From NCBI RefSeq assembly GCF_002906155.1, contig NZ_MUJK01000003.1, positions 620,001 to 684,000 of the forward strand: DNA of 64,000 bases, written 5' to 3'. Source of the DNA: Pseudomonas laurylsulfativorans (GTDB lineage: Bacteria; Pseudomonadota; Gammaproteobacteria; Pseudomonadales; Pseudomonadaceae). Positions 33,030 through 42,325 of the stretch are shown here, in pieces; within the stretch, counting starts at the first letter, position 1; the number at the start of each line of letters is the position of its first letter. A program made the position numbers and the translations under genes. The notes under the pieces are model-generated. The model was not told the origin of the DNA. It made no database searches and saw only the letters and a list, made by a program, of their open reading frames with translations.

Positions 33030-34787
33030 TCAGGCATGAATAGTCGGGGAGGCCGCAAGCACTGTTTTGTGTTGGGCGCTCTGAGCGATGTGGTTGGCAG
33101 CGCGGTAGCCAAAGGTCAGGGCAGGGCCGAGTGTTCCACCTGCTCCTGGGTATGAGTCGGCAGTCACCGCGCCTGACGCGTTGCCGATCGCATAAAGCCC
33201 GGGAATAGGATTCCCCGCCAGATCCAAGACGTTGGCATCGCTATCGACCTTCAGACCGCCTTTGGTGCCAAGATCGCCCAAGTCGACCCTGATGGCGTAG
33301 TAGGGTGGCCGGTCGAGTGCGCCCAGGCTGGGGTTGGGCTTGTGGCGAGGGTCGCAGTAGAATCGGTCGAAACTGTAATGTCCGCGATTGAAGTCCAGGT
33401 CGATGCCCGTTTTGGCGTATTCGTTGAAGACCTGGATAGTGTCGTTGAGCGTGCCAGGTGAAACGCCAATCTTGTTGGCCAATGTACTGATCGAGTCCGC
33501 GCGATAAAGTACGGTATCCCACCACTCTGGGGGCAGGCTGGAGTCCGGCATGATCGAACCGGGCATGATGCGTCCGAGTATGTTCTTCTTGCGATAACTG
33601 GCGTCAAAGATAAACCAGCAGGGCGCATTGGCTCCGGTGACGGAGTTATCCTTGAGCATCTCGTGGCCGAAATCGTTGTAGGACATCGCTTCGTTGGAAA
33701 ATCGTTTGCCGAGTCTGTTGACGCACAGGCTATGGGCGTAACTGCGCTCGATAAAAAGAGCGCTGCGCATGTTCACGTTGGGTGTGTCTGCAGCAGGAAT
33801 ACGCACCGTAGGCGCCCACCAGGCTTCATGCATAAACTCGGTATCAGCACCAATGCTCTCGCCTGCGAGCAGCGCATCACCGGTGTTGTTGTGCATGGGG
33901 GTGACGCTCCACTCCGCCTGAGTCGGTAGCGGCAGGTGGGTGGATCGAAGAGTCTGGTTCTGCTCAAAGCCACCGGAGCCGACGATGACTGCATGGTTGG
34001 CATGGATGGAGAACTCGTTGCTGTCCCGGCTCACAATCGCGCCGGTGACCATGCCATTCTCAACAATAAAACGTTCCAGACGCGTATTCAGCAGGATCGG
34101 AACTTTACGCTCCTTGAGGCCTATACGCAGGCCGGCAACCAGTGCGTTACCCATGGTCACGCGACGATCACGACGAGTCTTGACGCGCCAGGCCAGGTCC
34201 GACCAGTAGTTCCAAATCAGTGAAAAAATCTTGCGCTTCCAGCCCTTGGCTCGAGCGCCGAGCAGTTGTCCGTCGTAATAATCCAGCGCAATGCGACCAA
34301 ACAATTTGGCGCCCATGTCGGCTTCGCGCAATGCGAAGAAATCTTCGCCAAGAATGCCCGCATCCACCGGCTCCACAAACATGGTGCGCCCCGTGTCCAG
34401 AGCACCGGGAAGTTGCTGGCAGTAATCGGAGTAATTTTGAACCGCATTGTATTTGACGCCCACTTGATTGCGCATGTACTCGACCATTTCCGGGGCCGAA
34501 TCAAGGTAAGCGCGCAGCTTGTCTTCCGAAACAAGACCGTGGGTGCAAGCTTTGAAATAGGTCAACGCATTGTCGAAATTGTCCTGGTTGCGGATGTCCC
34601 TGTTGTTGGGGATCCAGATGCCTCCGCCAGACAATGCCGAGGTGCCTCCATAGCGATCACTCTTTTCGATAACGATGACATGCAGGCCCAAGTCATGAGC
34701 TCGGTTCGCCGCGAGCAATGCACCGGCACCAGAGCCAACAACCAGCACAGCGCATTTCTTGTTTTCGATAGACACTTTCATGGACAT
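33030..34787 (-). CDS. kstD: 3-ketosteroid delta1-dehydrogenase
   Basis: A 585-residue flavoprotein. The FAD motif is VLVVGSGAGALLAANRAHDLGLHVIVIEK. The C-terminal signature RPPYYAIRVDLGDLGTKGGL and YPGAGGTLGPALTFGYRAA carries the conserved tyrosine/glycine residues of KstD enzymes. It inserts the C1-C2 double bond into ring A, needed before 9-alpha-hydroxylation opens ring B. It heads the leftward 13.7-kb operon and is divergent from the DUF1302 gene. I take ATG 34787 (MSMKV) with GGAG upstream; ATG 34781 is also possible. An AANAANAA motif lies in its leader at 34828-34835. Confidence 0.93.
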   Translation of the reverse strand: MSMKVSIENKKCAVLVVGSGAGALLAANRAHDLGLHVIVIEKSDRYGGTSALSGGGIWIPNNRDIRNQDNFDNALTYFKACTHGLVSEDKLRAYLDSAPEMVEYMRNQVGVKYNAVQNYSDYCQQLPGALDTGRTMFVEPVDAGILGEDFFALREADMGAKLFGRIALDYYDGQLLGARAKGWKRKIFSLIWNYWSDLAWRVKTRRDRRVTMGNALVAGLRIGLKERKVPILLNTRLERFIVENGMVTGAIVSRDSNEFSIHANHAVIVGSGGFEQNQTLRSTHLPLPTQAEWSVTPMHNNTGDALLAGESIGADTEFMHEAWWAPTVRIPAADTPNVNMRSALFIERSYAHSLCVNRLGKRFSNEAMSYNDFGHEMLKDNSVTGANAPCWFIFDASYRKKNILGRIMPGSIMPDSSLPPEWWDTVLYRADSISTLANKIGVSPGTLNDTIQVFNEYAKTGIDLDFNRGHYSFDRFYCDPRHKPNPSLGALDRPPYYAIRVDLGDLGTKGGLKVDSDANVLDLAGNPIPGLYAIGNASGAVTADSYPGAGGTLGPALTFGYRAANHIAQSAQHKTVLAASPTIHA

Positions 34788-35129
34788 GCGAGCTCCGTAA
34801 TCAAGCACAGCCGTTGAGGCCGTGATTTTTTTGTTTTCGGAAATGAAAAGCCAAGCAGGTCTGCTCTGTCAGGCTCTCTTGTCGCATAGCTTCACCGCGA
34901 ACGAGCGAGTCCAGCATGCTCAGAATTGATTAGGCGGCTGCCAGTCTTGGTGGCGGGATAGACGATTGTGCGAGTGCTTCAGGTTGGCTAATCAATATAG
35001 GGCATGCTGGCGCTGTGCTTTGCGCTGAAACTAGCCGTGACGTCGAGGAGTGGGGGTCGGCCAGCCCTAGCCTGTCACCAAGACAAGCTGAACAACAACA
35101 AAACCAGACTTGGACTTGCGGAGCGCAAC
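34788..35129. promoter_or_regulatory. Divergent promoter region of the two main steroid operons
   Basis: This segment separates kstD (leftward) from the DUF1302 gene (rightward), so promoters for both should lie here. I could not place convincing -35/-10 boxes. It holds AANAANAA-type motifs on each transcript's leader: TTTTTGTT at 34828-34835 (minus-strand sense AACAAAAA) and AACAACAACAAAA at 35091-35103. Confidence 0.55.
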
Positions 35130-36776
35130 ATGCACAAGAAAAAGAGTACTGCAGCCAATAGCGGTTACAGGTTTCTGGCGCCGGTGTTGCTGGCCGGTGC
35201 GATTGTTAGTCCTTTGGCTCATGCCATTTCTATCAATACCGGCAACCCTGATTTGCAGATCAACTGGACCACCGACTTCCGTCTAGGAATGGGCTGGCGT
35301 ACCGAGGGGATTGCCTCGGCTATTGGTAATGATCCTACGAACCATCAGTCTGACTATTCAGCTGAGCGCGGCGATATGTGGAAACGTCGTCTTGATGTCT
35401 TGACCGAAATGGACCTGGTCTACAAGGATGACTACGGTGCGCGGATCAGTGCCACAGGATGGTATGACAATGCCTATGACGATCATGATCTGAAAAGTAA
35501 TCCCGATTTGCGGGGCATATCTGCCTACCCCGACGGCAAGTTATCGCGAACAGCGCAGCGCTACTACAACGGGCCGTCCGGTGAGATTCTCGACGCATTT
35601 GTCTTTGGCACGTTCAACTTGGGCGATACCCCGGTTTCGGCCAAGCTTGGGCAACACTCGCTCATCTGGGGCGTTTCTCAAATCGACTCAACCGATGCGA
35701 TTTCCTGGAATCAGCAGCCGAGCAACTTGCAAAAAGGCGCGGAAACGCCAGGTGCGTCGCCGAAAGAGTTGGCCATGCCTCTGCCGCAAATTTCCTTCCA
35801 GAGCCAACTGAACGAGATGTTTTCCGTGGCGGGCTATTACCACTTCGACTGGAAGCCTAACCGGCCGAGTGAAGGCGGAACTTTTCTCGGGGGGCCGGAC
35901 TTTCTCTACGCTGGTGACGGGCGCATTTTCGTAGGTTCTGCGCCAGGGTTGGGTAACTTCTATATCAATCAAGGAGAGGTTATCGAACCGAGGGACAAGC
36001 AGAAGGGCAACTTTGGCTTGCAGCTCAATATAACGCCGCAGTGGTATTCCGGGACCATAGGTCTGGTGTATCGGCGTCTGGACGAAATGCAGCCTTGGCC
36101 CGTCAATTTCGAGGCCGATCCTAGTGATCCAATTACGGGATTGCGTTTCCACCAGGTCTATAACCGCGGCGTCGATCTGTTCGGTGCATTTACGAACTTC
36201 AACTGGAAAGATGTCAGTTGGGGAGCTGAGATTTCTTATCGCCGCGGTACGGCGTTGGACAGTACAGGCGGCCCGCTTCTCAATGGCAACCTCGATGGAG
36301 CGACCGGTAATACCTGGCACGGTTTGTTGAATGCCCAGGCTTCTATGCCGAAATTGCCGCTGTATGACACTGGGGTTGTGATTGCTGAGCTGGGTTATAC
36401 CTACCTGGACAAGGTCACCCACAACGAGCAGGTCTACAGCAATTGTGAAGACGCAACGGATGGCCCAGGTTGTGGAACTCGTAACTCCAGCAGTTTCTCG
36501 CTGGTGGTCTTGCCAACTTGGCTCCAGGTACTGCCCGGAGTTGATTTGACCGGAAACCTGACCGTCGCCGGTTACGGGATTCACGGTAATTCGCCTGTCT
36601 TGATGGGCTCGGCAGAACGCGCGTTCGCCTGGGCGACAGGCGTCACGGCCGACATCGACATGAAGTACAAGGTCGGGTTGCTCTACTCAGATGCCGTCGA
36701 CGTTGAAGACCGCGTTGGTGCGATGGGCAGCACGGATCGTGGACGCGTCACCCTGACTTTCCAAACCAGTCTTTAA
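35130..36776 (+). CDS. DUF1302 outer-membrane protein
   Basis: A 548-residue DUF1302 protein with a signal peptide (cleavage after about residue 32, SPLAHA-ISIN). The rest alternates short beta-like stretches with Tyr/Trp/Gly-rich turns (WTTDFRLGMGWRTEG, GARISATGWYDNAYDD, GNFGLQLNITPQWYSGTIGLVYRR) and ends in FQTSL with a terminal hydrophobic residue, fitting an outer-membrane barrel. DUF1302 genes often sit with DUF1329, YCF48-like and RND genes beside steroid or ester catabolism. It may import hydrophobic substrate. The ATG at 35130 has CGGAG six bases upstream. Confidence 0.87.
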   Translation: MHKKKSTAANSGYRFLAPVLLAGAIVSPLAHAISINTGNPDLQINWTTDFRLGMGWRTEGIASAIGNDPTNHQSDYSAERGDMWKRRLDVLTEMDLVYKDDYGARISATGWYDNAYDDHDLKSNPDLRGISAYPDGKLSRTAQRYYNGPSGEILDAFVFGTFNLGDTPVSAKLGQHSLIWGVSQIDSTDAISWNQQPSNLQKGAETPGASPKELAMPLPQISFQSQLNEMFSVAGYYHFDWKPNRPSEGGTFLGGPDFLYAGDGRIFVGSAPGLGNFYINQGEVIEPRDKQKGNFGLQLNITPQWYSGTIGLVYRRLDEMQPWPVNFEADPSDPITGLRFHQVYNRGVDLFGAFTNFNWKDVSWGAEISYRRGTALDSTGGPLLNGNLDGATGNTWHGLLNAQASMPKLPLYDTGVVIAELGYTYLDKVTHNEQVYSNCEDATDGPGCGTRNSSSFSLVVLPTWLQVLPGVDLTGNLTVAGYGIHGNSPVLMGSAERAFAWATGVTADIDMKYKVGLLYSDAVDVEDRVGAMGSTDRGRVTLTFQTSL

Positions 36777-36857
36777 GGGCTCCTTCAGGTCCCGCTTTTG
36801 CGGGGTCGTAGAGGGGGTGCACTTGCCTGCCAGCAGTGCTCCAAACGGAGAAAGAAG

Positions 36858-38207
36858 ATGAAAAAGACTCAACTTGCAGTGATTTTCACCCTTACCTTTT
36901 CGATATCGGCATCAGTTCTTGCAGCGGTTTCAGTCGATGAGGCTGCACAGCTTGGAGGTGAAAAATTGACCGAGTTCGGTGCTCAAAAGGCCGGTAATGC
37001 CGATGGCAGTATTCCCGCCTGGAAGCCGGGCTGGAAGGGCCCGGCCATGCCGGAAAATGGCGGGATTTACCCTGATCCGTTCCCGGACGAAAAGCCGATG
37101 TTCACCATTACAGCAGCGAATGTCGAGCAGTATGGCGACAAGGTCAGTACGGGCACTCGAGAGTTGTTAAAACGCTGGCCTGACTACAAAGTTGAAGTTT
37201 ATCAAAGCCATCGTGTTGTGGATTTTCCGGACTGGCTAAAGGCGGACACCATCAAGAATGCTACTCGAGCCAAGAGTACATTCGATGGGGAGGATCTAGA
37301 GGGAGCAATGGGTGGCTACCCGTTTCCGATTCCTAAAACGGGCAGTGAAGTCATCTGGAATCACAACTTGCGTTATTACGGTCCTGCGTACCGTTCGCGA
37401 TTTGCGGGTTACATGATCGACTCCGCCGGTAACCGCATCATGACCCATGACCTTGATAACTACACTGACTCGCCTTACCACGACAATCCGGACGAGGAGC
37501 AGCAGTTTTACCAGCGTCGTCTAGCCGCCTATGTTGGGCCAGCACGAAACGTAGGAGATAAGTCGCTTACCTACATGGTGATGCATGCAAAAAAAGATGG
37601 TAACAGCAAACAGTGGGTCTATACGCAAGGGCAGCGCCGGGTTCGCCAGGCCCCAGAGTTCGGCTACGACAGCCCGATGACAATCGCGGGCGGTGCATAC
37701 TTCAACGACGAGTTGGGTATGTGGGAAGGGCAGTTGGACCGTTACAACTTCAAACTGGTCGGCAAAAAAGAGTTCTATATTCCTTACAACAATTACAAAT
37801 TTCTGATGCATACGTCGGCTGATGACGCGTTTGGCAAACAGTTTGCTAACCCGGACAAAATGCGTTGGGAATTGCACCGCACTTGGGTGGTGGAGGCGAC
37901 TTTGAAAACCGGCATGCGCCACGCGCAAAGCAAGAAGGTGTTCTATGTCGATGAAGACAGCTGGTCTATCGTGCTCTATGAGGGATATGACCAAGCCGGT
38001 AAATTGATGCGTACCGCACAGGGCCTCTTCACCTATGACTGGAATACAAAGTCTGTCCCTAATACGCCGATGATCATTTATGACCTGGTGAAGGGGCAGT
38101 ACTGCAGCTCCATGCACATGACTGATGGCACTGGCTATGTGCGAGTTGCTCGCTGGCCTAACGGTAAGCTCTCTCCGGACTCTATGGCTGGTAGTGGCAT
38201 TCGCTAA
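36858..38207 (+). CDS. DUF1329 periplasmic protein
   Basis: A 449-residue DUF1329 protein with a clear signal peptide (MKKTQLAVIFTLTFSISASVLAA). DUF1329 is related to the LolA/LolB lipoprotein-carrier fold. Recognisable regions are AAQLGGEKLTEFGAQKAGNADGSIPAWKPGW, MAHQ-like TYMVMHAKKDGNSKQWVYTQGQRRVRQAPEFGYDSP, and the C-terminal MTDGTGYVRVARWPNGKLSPDSM. A carrier of hydrophobic molecules across the periplasm, between the barrel and the RND protein, fits the fold and neighbours; this is inference. Confidence 0.88.
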   Translation: MKKTQLAVIFTLTFSISASVLAAVSVDEAAQLGGEKLTEFGAQKAGNADGSIPAWKPGWKGPAMPENGGIYPDPFPDEKPMFTITAANVEQYGDKVSTGTRELLKRWPDYKVEVYQSHRVVDFPDWLKADTIKNATRAKSTFDGEDLEGAMGGYPFPIPKTGSEVIWNHNLRYYGPAYRSRFAGYMIDSAGNRIMTHDLDNYTDSPYHDNPDEEQQFYQRRLAAYVGPARNVGDKSLTYMVMHAKKDGNSKQWVYTQGQRRVRQAPEFGYDSPMTIAGGAYFNDELGMWEGQLDRYNFKLVGKKEFYIPYNNYKFLMHTSADDAFGKQFANPDKMRWELHRTWVVEATLKTGMRHAQSKKVFYVDEDSWSIVLYEGYDQAGKLMRTAQGLFTYDWNTKSVPNTPMIIYDLVKGQYCSSMHMTDGTGYVRVARWPNGKLSPDSMAGSGIR

Positions 38208-38550
38208 ATAAGTTCACCCCTTCAGACAAGCCGCAAACCCAACGGTGCATGCATCGTTGGTTTGCGGCTATCCAAAATGACGCAGGACAGAACCTGCGCC
38301 CGCTTTTTCTGTTGGCAAACAAGGCCGTCTGCACCGCCCATGATAGGCAAGCGTGCTGCTTGAGAAGCTCATGGGCTGTTCGTAGCGTTTCTAATCAAGA
38401 TGAGGCATGCCAACGATTCGCGAGCAGCGGAAACTGGTTTGGCGTCCAGTGCATGTTCCCAATCATGACCAGGACCGCAATTGCAACTCTCTGAACAAGA
38501 ACAACAGCAGACTCGATCTTGCGGAGAAAGAAAGTGACAAGGGAGCCCTC
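38208..38550. other. Gap between DUF1329 and YCF48-like genes
   Basis: No gene. It contains a long hairpin at 38229-38269 (stem of 15 pairs with one bulged C) that may end the DUF1329 transcript. It also has a leader element at 38491-38526 that matches 30 of 36 positions of the leader at 35088-35123, including an AACAAGAA motif. A promoter for the YCF48-like gene may lie between. Confidence 0.55.
38229..38269 (+). terminator. Strong hairpin after DUF1329
   Basis: AGCCGCAAACCCAACG (38229-38244) pairs with CGTTGGTTTGCGGCT (38255-38269), with one unpaired C and a 10-base loop. It lies 22 bases past the DUF1329 stop. No T run follows, so it may attenuate rather than fully end transcription. Confidence 0.55.
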
Positions 38551-39627
38551 ATGCCTAGCCTGATATTAATGAAAAAGTCGTGTGCATTACTGCTCGGGGC
38601 GGCGTTACTCACGTCACCTTTTGTAGTCAATGCCGGTTCCTTTATTGATCCGCTTGATCAGCCCGTCGCCGGTGTGCGCCAAGCCGACAAGAAGCCCATG
38701 CGCGATATCGCAAAAGCAGGCAAGCGCCTGGTCGCGGTTGGGGATAACGGGATCATCATTTTCTCTGATGACCAAGGTTTGAATTGGACCCAAGCGAGTG
38801 TCCCCGTCGGCGTTGATTTGAACGCCGTGTTTTTTGCTGACGATCAACGTGGTTGGGCTGTCGGTCACGGCGCCGTTATTTTGCGCAGCACAGACGCGGG
38901 GGCTAGTTGGACAAAGCAGCTCGACGGGCGCGGCCTGGAAGCGATCATTGTCGAGTACTTCAAGGGGAATTCCGGGCTCGATGAGCAAAGCGCCTCGAGT
39001 TATCTGTCTGCCATTCTCAATATGACCCGGCCCGGACCTGCTCAATTTTTCATGGGCGTCTGGTTCGATTCCGCGGGCAACGGCTTCGCTGTCGGCCCCT
39101 TTGGTTTGATCATGGCCAGTCGCGACGGCGGGGAAACCTGGCAGCCTTGGAATACGCAAATCGACAATAACGACTTGCTTCACCTGACGTCGATTCGTGA
39201 GGTGGATGGGGCTCTGTTTATTACCGGCGAGCGTGGCCGGGTATGGCGCCAGGATTCACGAACAAAACGCTTTGTGGCGAGCGAGACGGGTTATGAAGGA
39301 ACTCTTTTTGGACTGACCGGCGGCAGCGGAAACCTGCTGGCATACGGATTGCGAGGTCATGTGTTTCGCAGCGTGAATGGCGGGCATTCCTGGAGCGCGG
39401 TGACGAGTGACTTCAAAGGTAGTGTCACCGCTGGTGCTGCACTGGAGCGTGGCGGCTTTGTACTGGTGAGCCAGTCGGCCCAGGCCGCTATAAGCAGTAA
39501 TGGCGGCGCAACATTCAGGCCGCTTGCCGTCAAGAGTGCGACTTTGTTCACCGGTGTGATTGGGCTGACGGCCAATCGACTGGCGCTGGTTGGTCTGAAC
39601 GGCGTGACGATTATGGATACCCCATAG
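38551..39627 (+). CDS. YCF48-like beta-propeller protein
   Basis: A 358-residue exported protein of the YCF48/BNR-repeat type. The N-terminus is a signal peptide (MKKSCALLLGAALLTSPFVVNA). Repeats with the pattern V-x-G-x-x-G-x-I/L-x-x-S-x-D-G-G-x-x-W recur: AVGDNGIIIFSDDQGLNWTQ, AVGHGAVILRSTDAGASWTK, VGPFGLIMASRDGGETWQP, YGLRGHVFRSVNGGHSWSA. It would form a periplasmic beta-propeller, perhaps a scaffold for the transport complex. The ATG at 38551 has GGGAG upstream; a second ATG at 38569 is possible. Confidence 0.87.
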   Translation: MPSLILMKKSCALLLGAALLTSPFVVNAGSFIDPLDQPVAGVRQADKKPMRDIAKAGKRLVAVGDNGIIIFSDDQGLNWTQASVPVGVDLNAVFFADDQRGWAVGHGAVILRSTDAGASWTKQLDGRGLEAIIVEYFKGNSGLDEQSASSYLSAILNMTRPGPAQFFMGVWFDSAGNGFAVGPFGLIMASRDGGETWQPWNTQIDNNDLLHLTSIREVDGALFITGERGRVWRQDSRTKRFVASETGYEGTLFGLTGGSGNLLAYGLRGHVFRSVNGGHSWSAVTSDFKGSVTAGAALERGGFVLVSQSAQAAISSNGGATFRPLAVKSATLFTGVIGLTANRLALVGLNGVTIMDTP

Positions 39628-39685
39628 CGCATTGGTTGTACTGGTGGGTTGAGCACTACTGAGCCTGGGTGAGAGGAATAATAAG

Positions 39686-42223
39686 ATGGCCACCTCCGTG
39701 GAAAACAACGCAACACCTGTTCTCGAAGATCGGCAGCAATTCGACGTCCGTTCTGGAAGTTTTATCGAACGTCTGATTTTCAACAACAGACTTCTCTTTA
39801 TTCTGTTGTGTACCGTTTTGACAGTGTTGCTGGGATACAAGGCGACGCAACTACAAGTGAACGCAAGCTTTGAACGAATGATGCCGAGCTCTCATGAGTT
39901 CATCCGCAACTACCTGAACAACAAAACAGATCTCGCGGCATTGGGTAACTCTGTGCGGGTAATGGTTGAAAACCCGCGCGGCACTATCTATGACCCAGCC
40001 TATCTGCAGGCGTTGCAGGAGATCAACGACAAAATCAATCTGGCGCCTGGCGTTGATCGGGCATGGATGCGCTCATTGTGGATGCCTTCTGTACGGTGGA
40101 GTGAAATCAACGAAGTCGGCATGGAAGGTGGGCCGGTCATGCCCAATGGCTACGATGGTTCCCCGGCCAAATTGCAAGAGCTGCAGCTGAATGTTCTGCG
40201 TGCAAATCTCGTCGGTGACCTTGTCTCTTTGGATATGCGCTCTTCGGTAATCCTGGTGCCACTGCTGGATAAGGATCCGGCGACTGGCGCCCCTTTGGTT
40301 TACCAACAATTCGCAGACTTTCTGGAAAAAGATATTCGTGGTCAGTACGAAGTACCCGGACCGGACGGCCAGTTGAAAGTACGCGTACACATCATTGGGT
40401 TCGCGAAGCTGATCGGTGATTTGATTTCCGGCTTGACACAGGTCATGGGTTTTTTCGCCATCTCAGCCCTCATCGCCGCCGTGATTATCTTCGGTTACAC
40501 GCGTTGTATCCGCAGCACCTTGTTACTGTTGGTGGCTTCATTAAGTAGCGTGGTCTGGTTGCTCGGTTTGATGCAACTGCTGGGTTACGATATCGATCCG
40601 TACTCCATTCTGGTGCCGTTCCTCATCTTCGCGATTGGCATGTCCCATGGCGCGCAAAAGATGAATGGAATCATGCAGGATATCGGCCGCGGCACTCACA
40701 AATATGTGGCTGCGCGCTATACCTTTCGCCGGTTGTTCGTCGCCGGGCTCTCGGCACTGTTGGCGAATGTTTTTGGCTTTGCCGTACTGATGGTGATTGA
40801 TATTCCGGTGATTCGCGACTTGGCGATTACTACCAGCATCGGTGTTTGCGTACTTATCTTCACACAGCTGATTATGGTGCCGGTGATGTTGTCCTATTTA
40901 GGGGTCAGCCGATCGGCTGCACGTCGAAGTGTGCGCAACGAATCCGAGCTTGCGGCGGGGAGCAAAAGCAACCCGTTCTACAAGGCTGTTGGCACGTTCC
41001 TTATTAAGTGCACCAGCCCGTCCTATGCTCGGGTGCTGGTGGTGTTGGCATTGGCGGTCGGCGTTGGCGCATTTATGGTGCGTAGTGGCTTGCAGATCGG
41101 AGATCTGGATGCCGGCGCGCCGGAGCTGCGCCCGGGATCGCGCTACAACCAGGACGTGGTGTTTTTCAATCAGAGCTTTGGTCGCTCCACCGATCAGTTC
41201 GCCGTGATCGTCAAGACCAAGCCGGGTGCCTGTTCCACTTTCGAAACCCTGACCGAGATTGATCGCTTAACACAGATGCTCCGGGATGTACCAGGAGTGC
41301 AAACGGTCGCGAGCCTGTCCAGTTCGGTACGATTTATCAACTCAAGTTACGGTGAGGCGAATCCCAAGTGGATGAGTATCCCACGTCAAGATGAAGTCTC
41401 TGCACAGGCTTCTCAGTACGCCGCCTTGCAATCGCCTGAACTCAGCAATTTCAGCTGCTCCGTTTCTCCGGTAATCGCATACCTTGCAGACCATCGTGCC
41501 GGCACGTTAAACGGTGTTGTCAGCGCCGTTCAGGCGTTTGCTGCGCAACATAATACCGAAGACCGACAGTTCCTCCTGGCGGCAGGCCCAGCGGGGATTG
41601 AGGCAGCTACAAACCTAGTGGTTGCCGACGCAAACCTGACGGTCCTGCTGTTGCTCTATGCATCGGTCGTAGTGTTGTGCCTGATCTCATTCCGTAGCTG
41701 GCGTGCTGTGTTAGTGGCTCTGATCCCGTTGGTTATAACCTCGCTGTTGTGCGAGGCACTGATGGTGTTCATGGGCATTGGTGTCAAAGTCGCCACGCTG
41801 CCAGTCATTGCGTTGGGCGTTGGTGCAGGCGTCGACTACGCGTTGTACTTACTCAGTGTCCAGTTAACACTGCAACGTCGCGGTGCCAGCCTGGAAGAGG
41901 CTTACAGCGGTGCGTTGATGTTTACCGGCAAAGTGGTTGCCTTGGTCGGCCTGACACTGGCCACCGGCGTGTTGACATGGGTATTTTCACCCATCAAGTT
42001 CCAGGCCGACATGGGGATCCTGCTGACCTTCATGTTCCTCTGGAACATGCTCGGCTCGCTTGTGTTAATCCCGGCACTGTCCCACTTCTTGCTGCGTGGA
42101 GAAACACGCGTCCGGACACCTGTGCAAGAGCAGGCTGTGGCCGATTACAGCGATGAACAGACCGCAAGCTCAAACAGGGCTGCCAAGCGCACTGATGCAC
42201 CGGCCTCAGCAACTAACATTTAG
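39686..42223 (+). CDS. RND/MMPL-family transporter
   Basis: An 845-residue RND superfamily protein of the MMPL/HpnN type. It has two repeats, each with one membrane span, a large periplasmic loop and five more spans. The first loop (residues 60-250) and second (about 460-630) include NASFERMMPSSHEFIRNYLNN and GDLDAGAPELRPGSRYNQDVVFFNQSFG. No periplasmic adaptor gene is nearby. MMPL proteins move lipids and sterol-like molecules. With DUF1302, DUF1329 and YCF48-like proteins it probably makes a steroid uptake or trafficking unit. An AATAATAA motif (39677-39684) overlaps its ribosome site. Confidence 0.88.
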   Translation: MATSVENNATPVLEDRQQFDVRSGSFIERLIFNNRLLFILLCTVLTVLLGYKATQLQVNASFERMMPSSHEFIRNYLNNKTDLAALGNSVRVMVENPRGTIYDPAYLQALQEINDKINLAPGVDRAWMRSLWMPSVRWSEINEVGMEGGPVMPNGYDGSPAKLQELQLNVLRANLVGDLVSLDMRSSVILVPLLDKDPATGAPLVYQQFADFLEKDIRGQYEVPGPDGQLKVRVHIIGFAKLIGDLISGLTQVMGFFAISALIAAVIIFGYTRCIRSTLLLLVASLSSVVWLLGLMQLLGYDIDPYSILVPFLIFAIGMSHGAQKMNGIMQDIGRGTHKYVAARYTFRRLFVAGLSALLANVFGFAVLMVIDIPVIRDLAITTSIGVCVLIFTQLIMVPVMLSYLGVSRSAARRSVRNESELAAGSKSNPFYKAVGTFLIKCTSPSYARVLVVLALAVGVGAFMVRSGLQIGDLDAGAPELRPGSRYNQDVVFFNQSFGRSTDQFAVIVKTKPGACSTFETLTEIDRLTQMLRDVPGVQTVASLSSSVRFINSSYGEANPKWMSIPRQDEVSAQASQYAALQSPELSNFSCSVSPVIAYLADHRAGTLNGVVSAVQAFAAQHNTEDRQFLLAAGPAGIEAATNLVVADANLTVLLLLYASVVVLCLISFRSWRAVLVALIPLVITSLLCEALMVFMGIGVKVATLPVIALGVGAGVDYALYLLSVQLTLQRRGASLEEAYSGALMFTGKVVALVGLTLATGVLTWVFSPIKFQADMGILLTFMFLWNMLGSLVLIPALSHFLLRGETRVRTPVQEQAVADYSDEQTASSNRAAKRTDAPASATNI

Positions 42224-42325
42224 CGATTAGGCGACTGGAGCGTGGCGAGTGCACCTGCGTTCCTTTGCACCCTGGGCACTGAATTACCTGATAACGACTT
42301 AACTCAAATAATAAGGACTTCAATC

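Noticed and set aside
35008..35023. Sigma-54-like sequence (TGGCGCTGTGCTTTGC) upstream of DUF1302
   Set aside because: The spacing between the GG and GC elements is one base too long, and such promoters are highly sensitive to spacing.
35688..36584. Long leftward frame of 298 codons inside the DUF1302 gene
   Set aside because: Antisense shadow of a well-supported coding gene; sequence is not protein-family-like.
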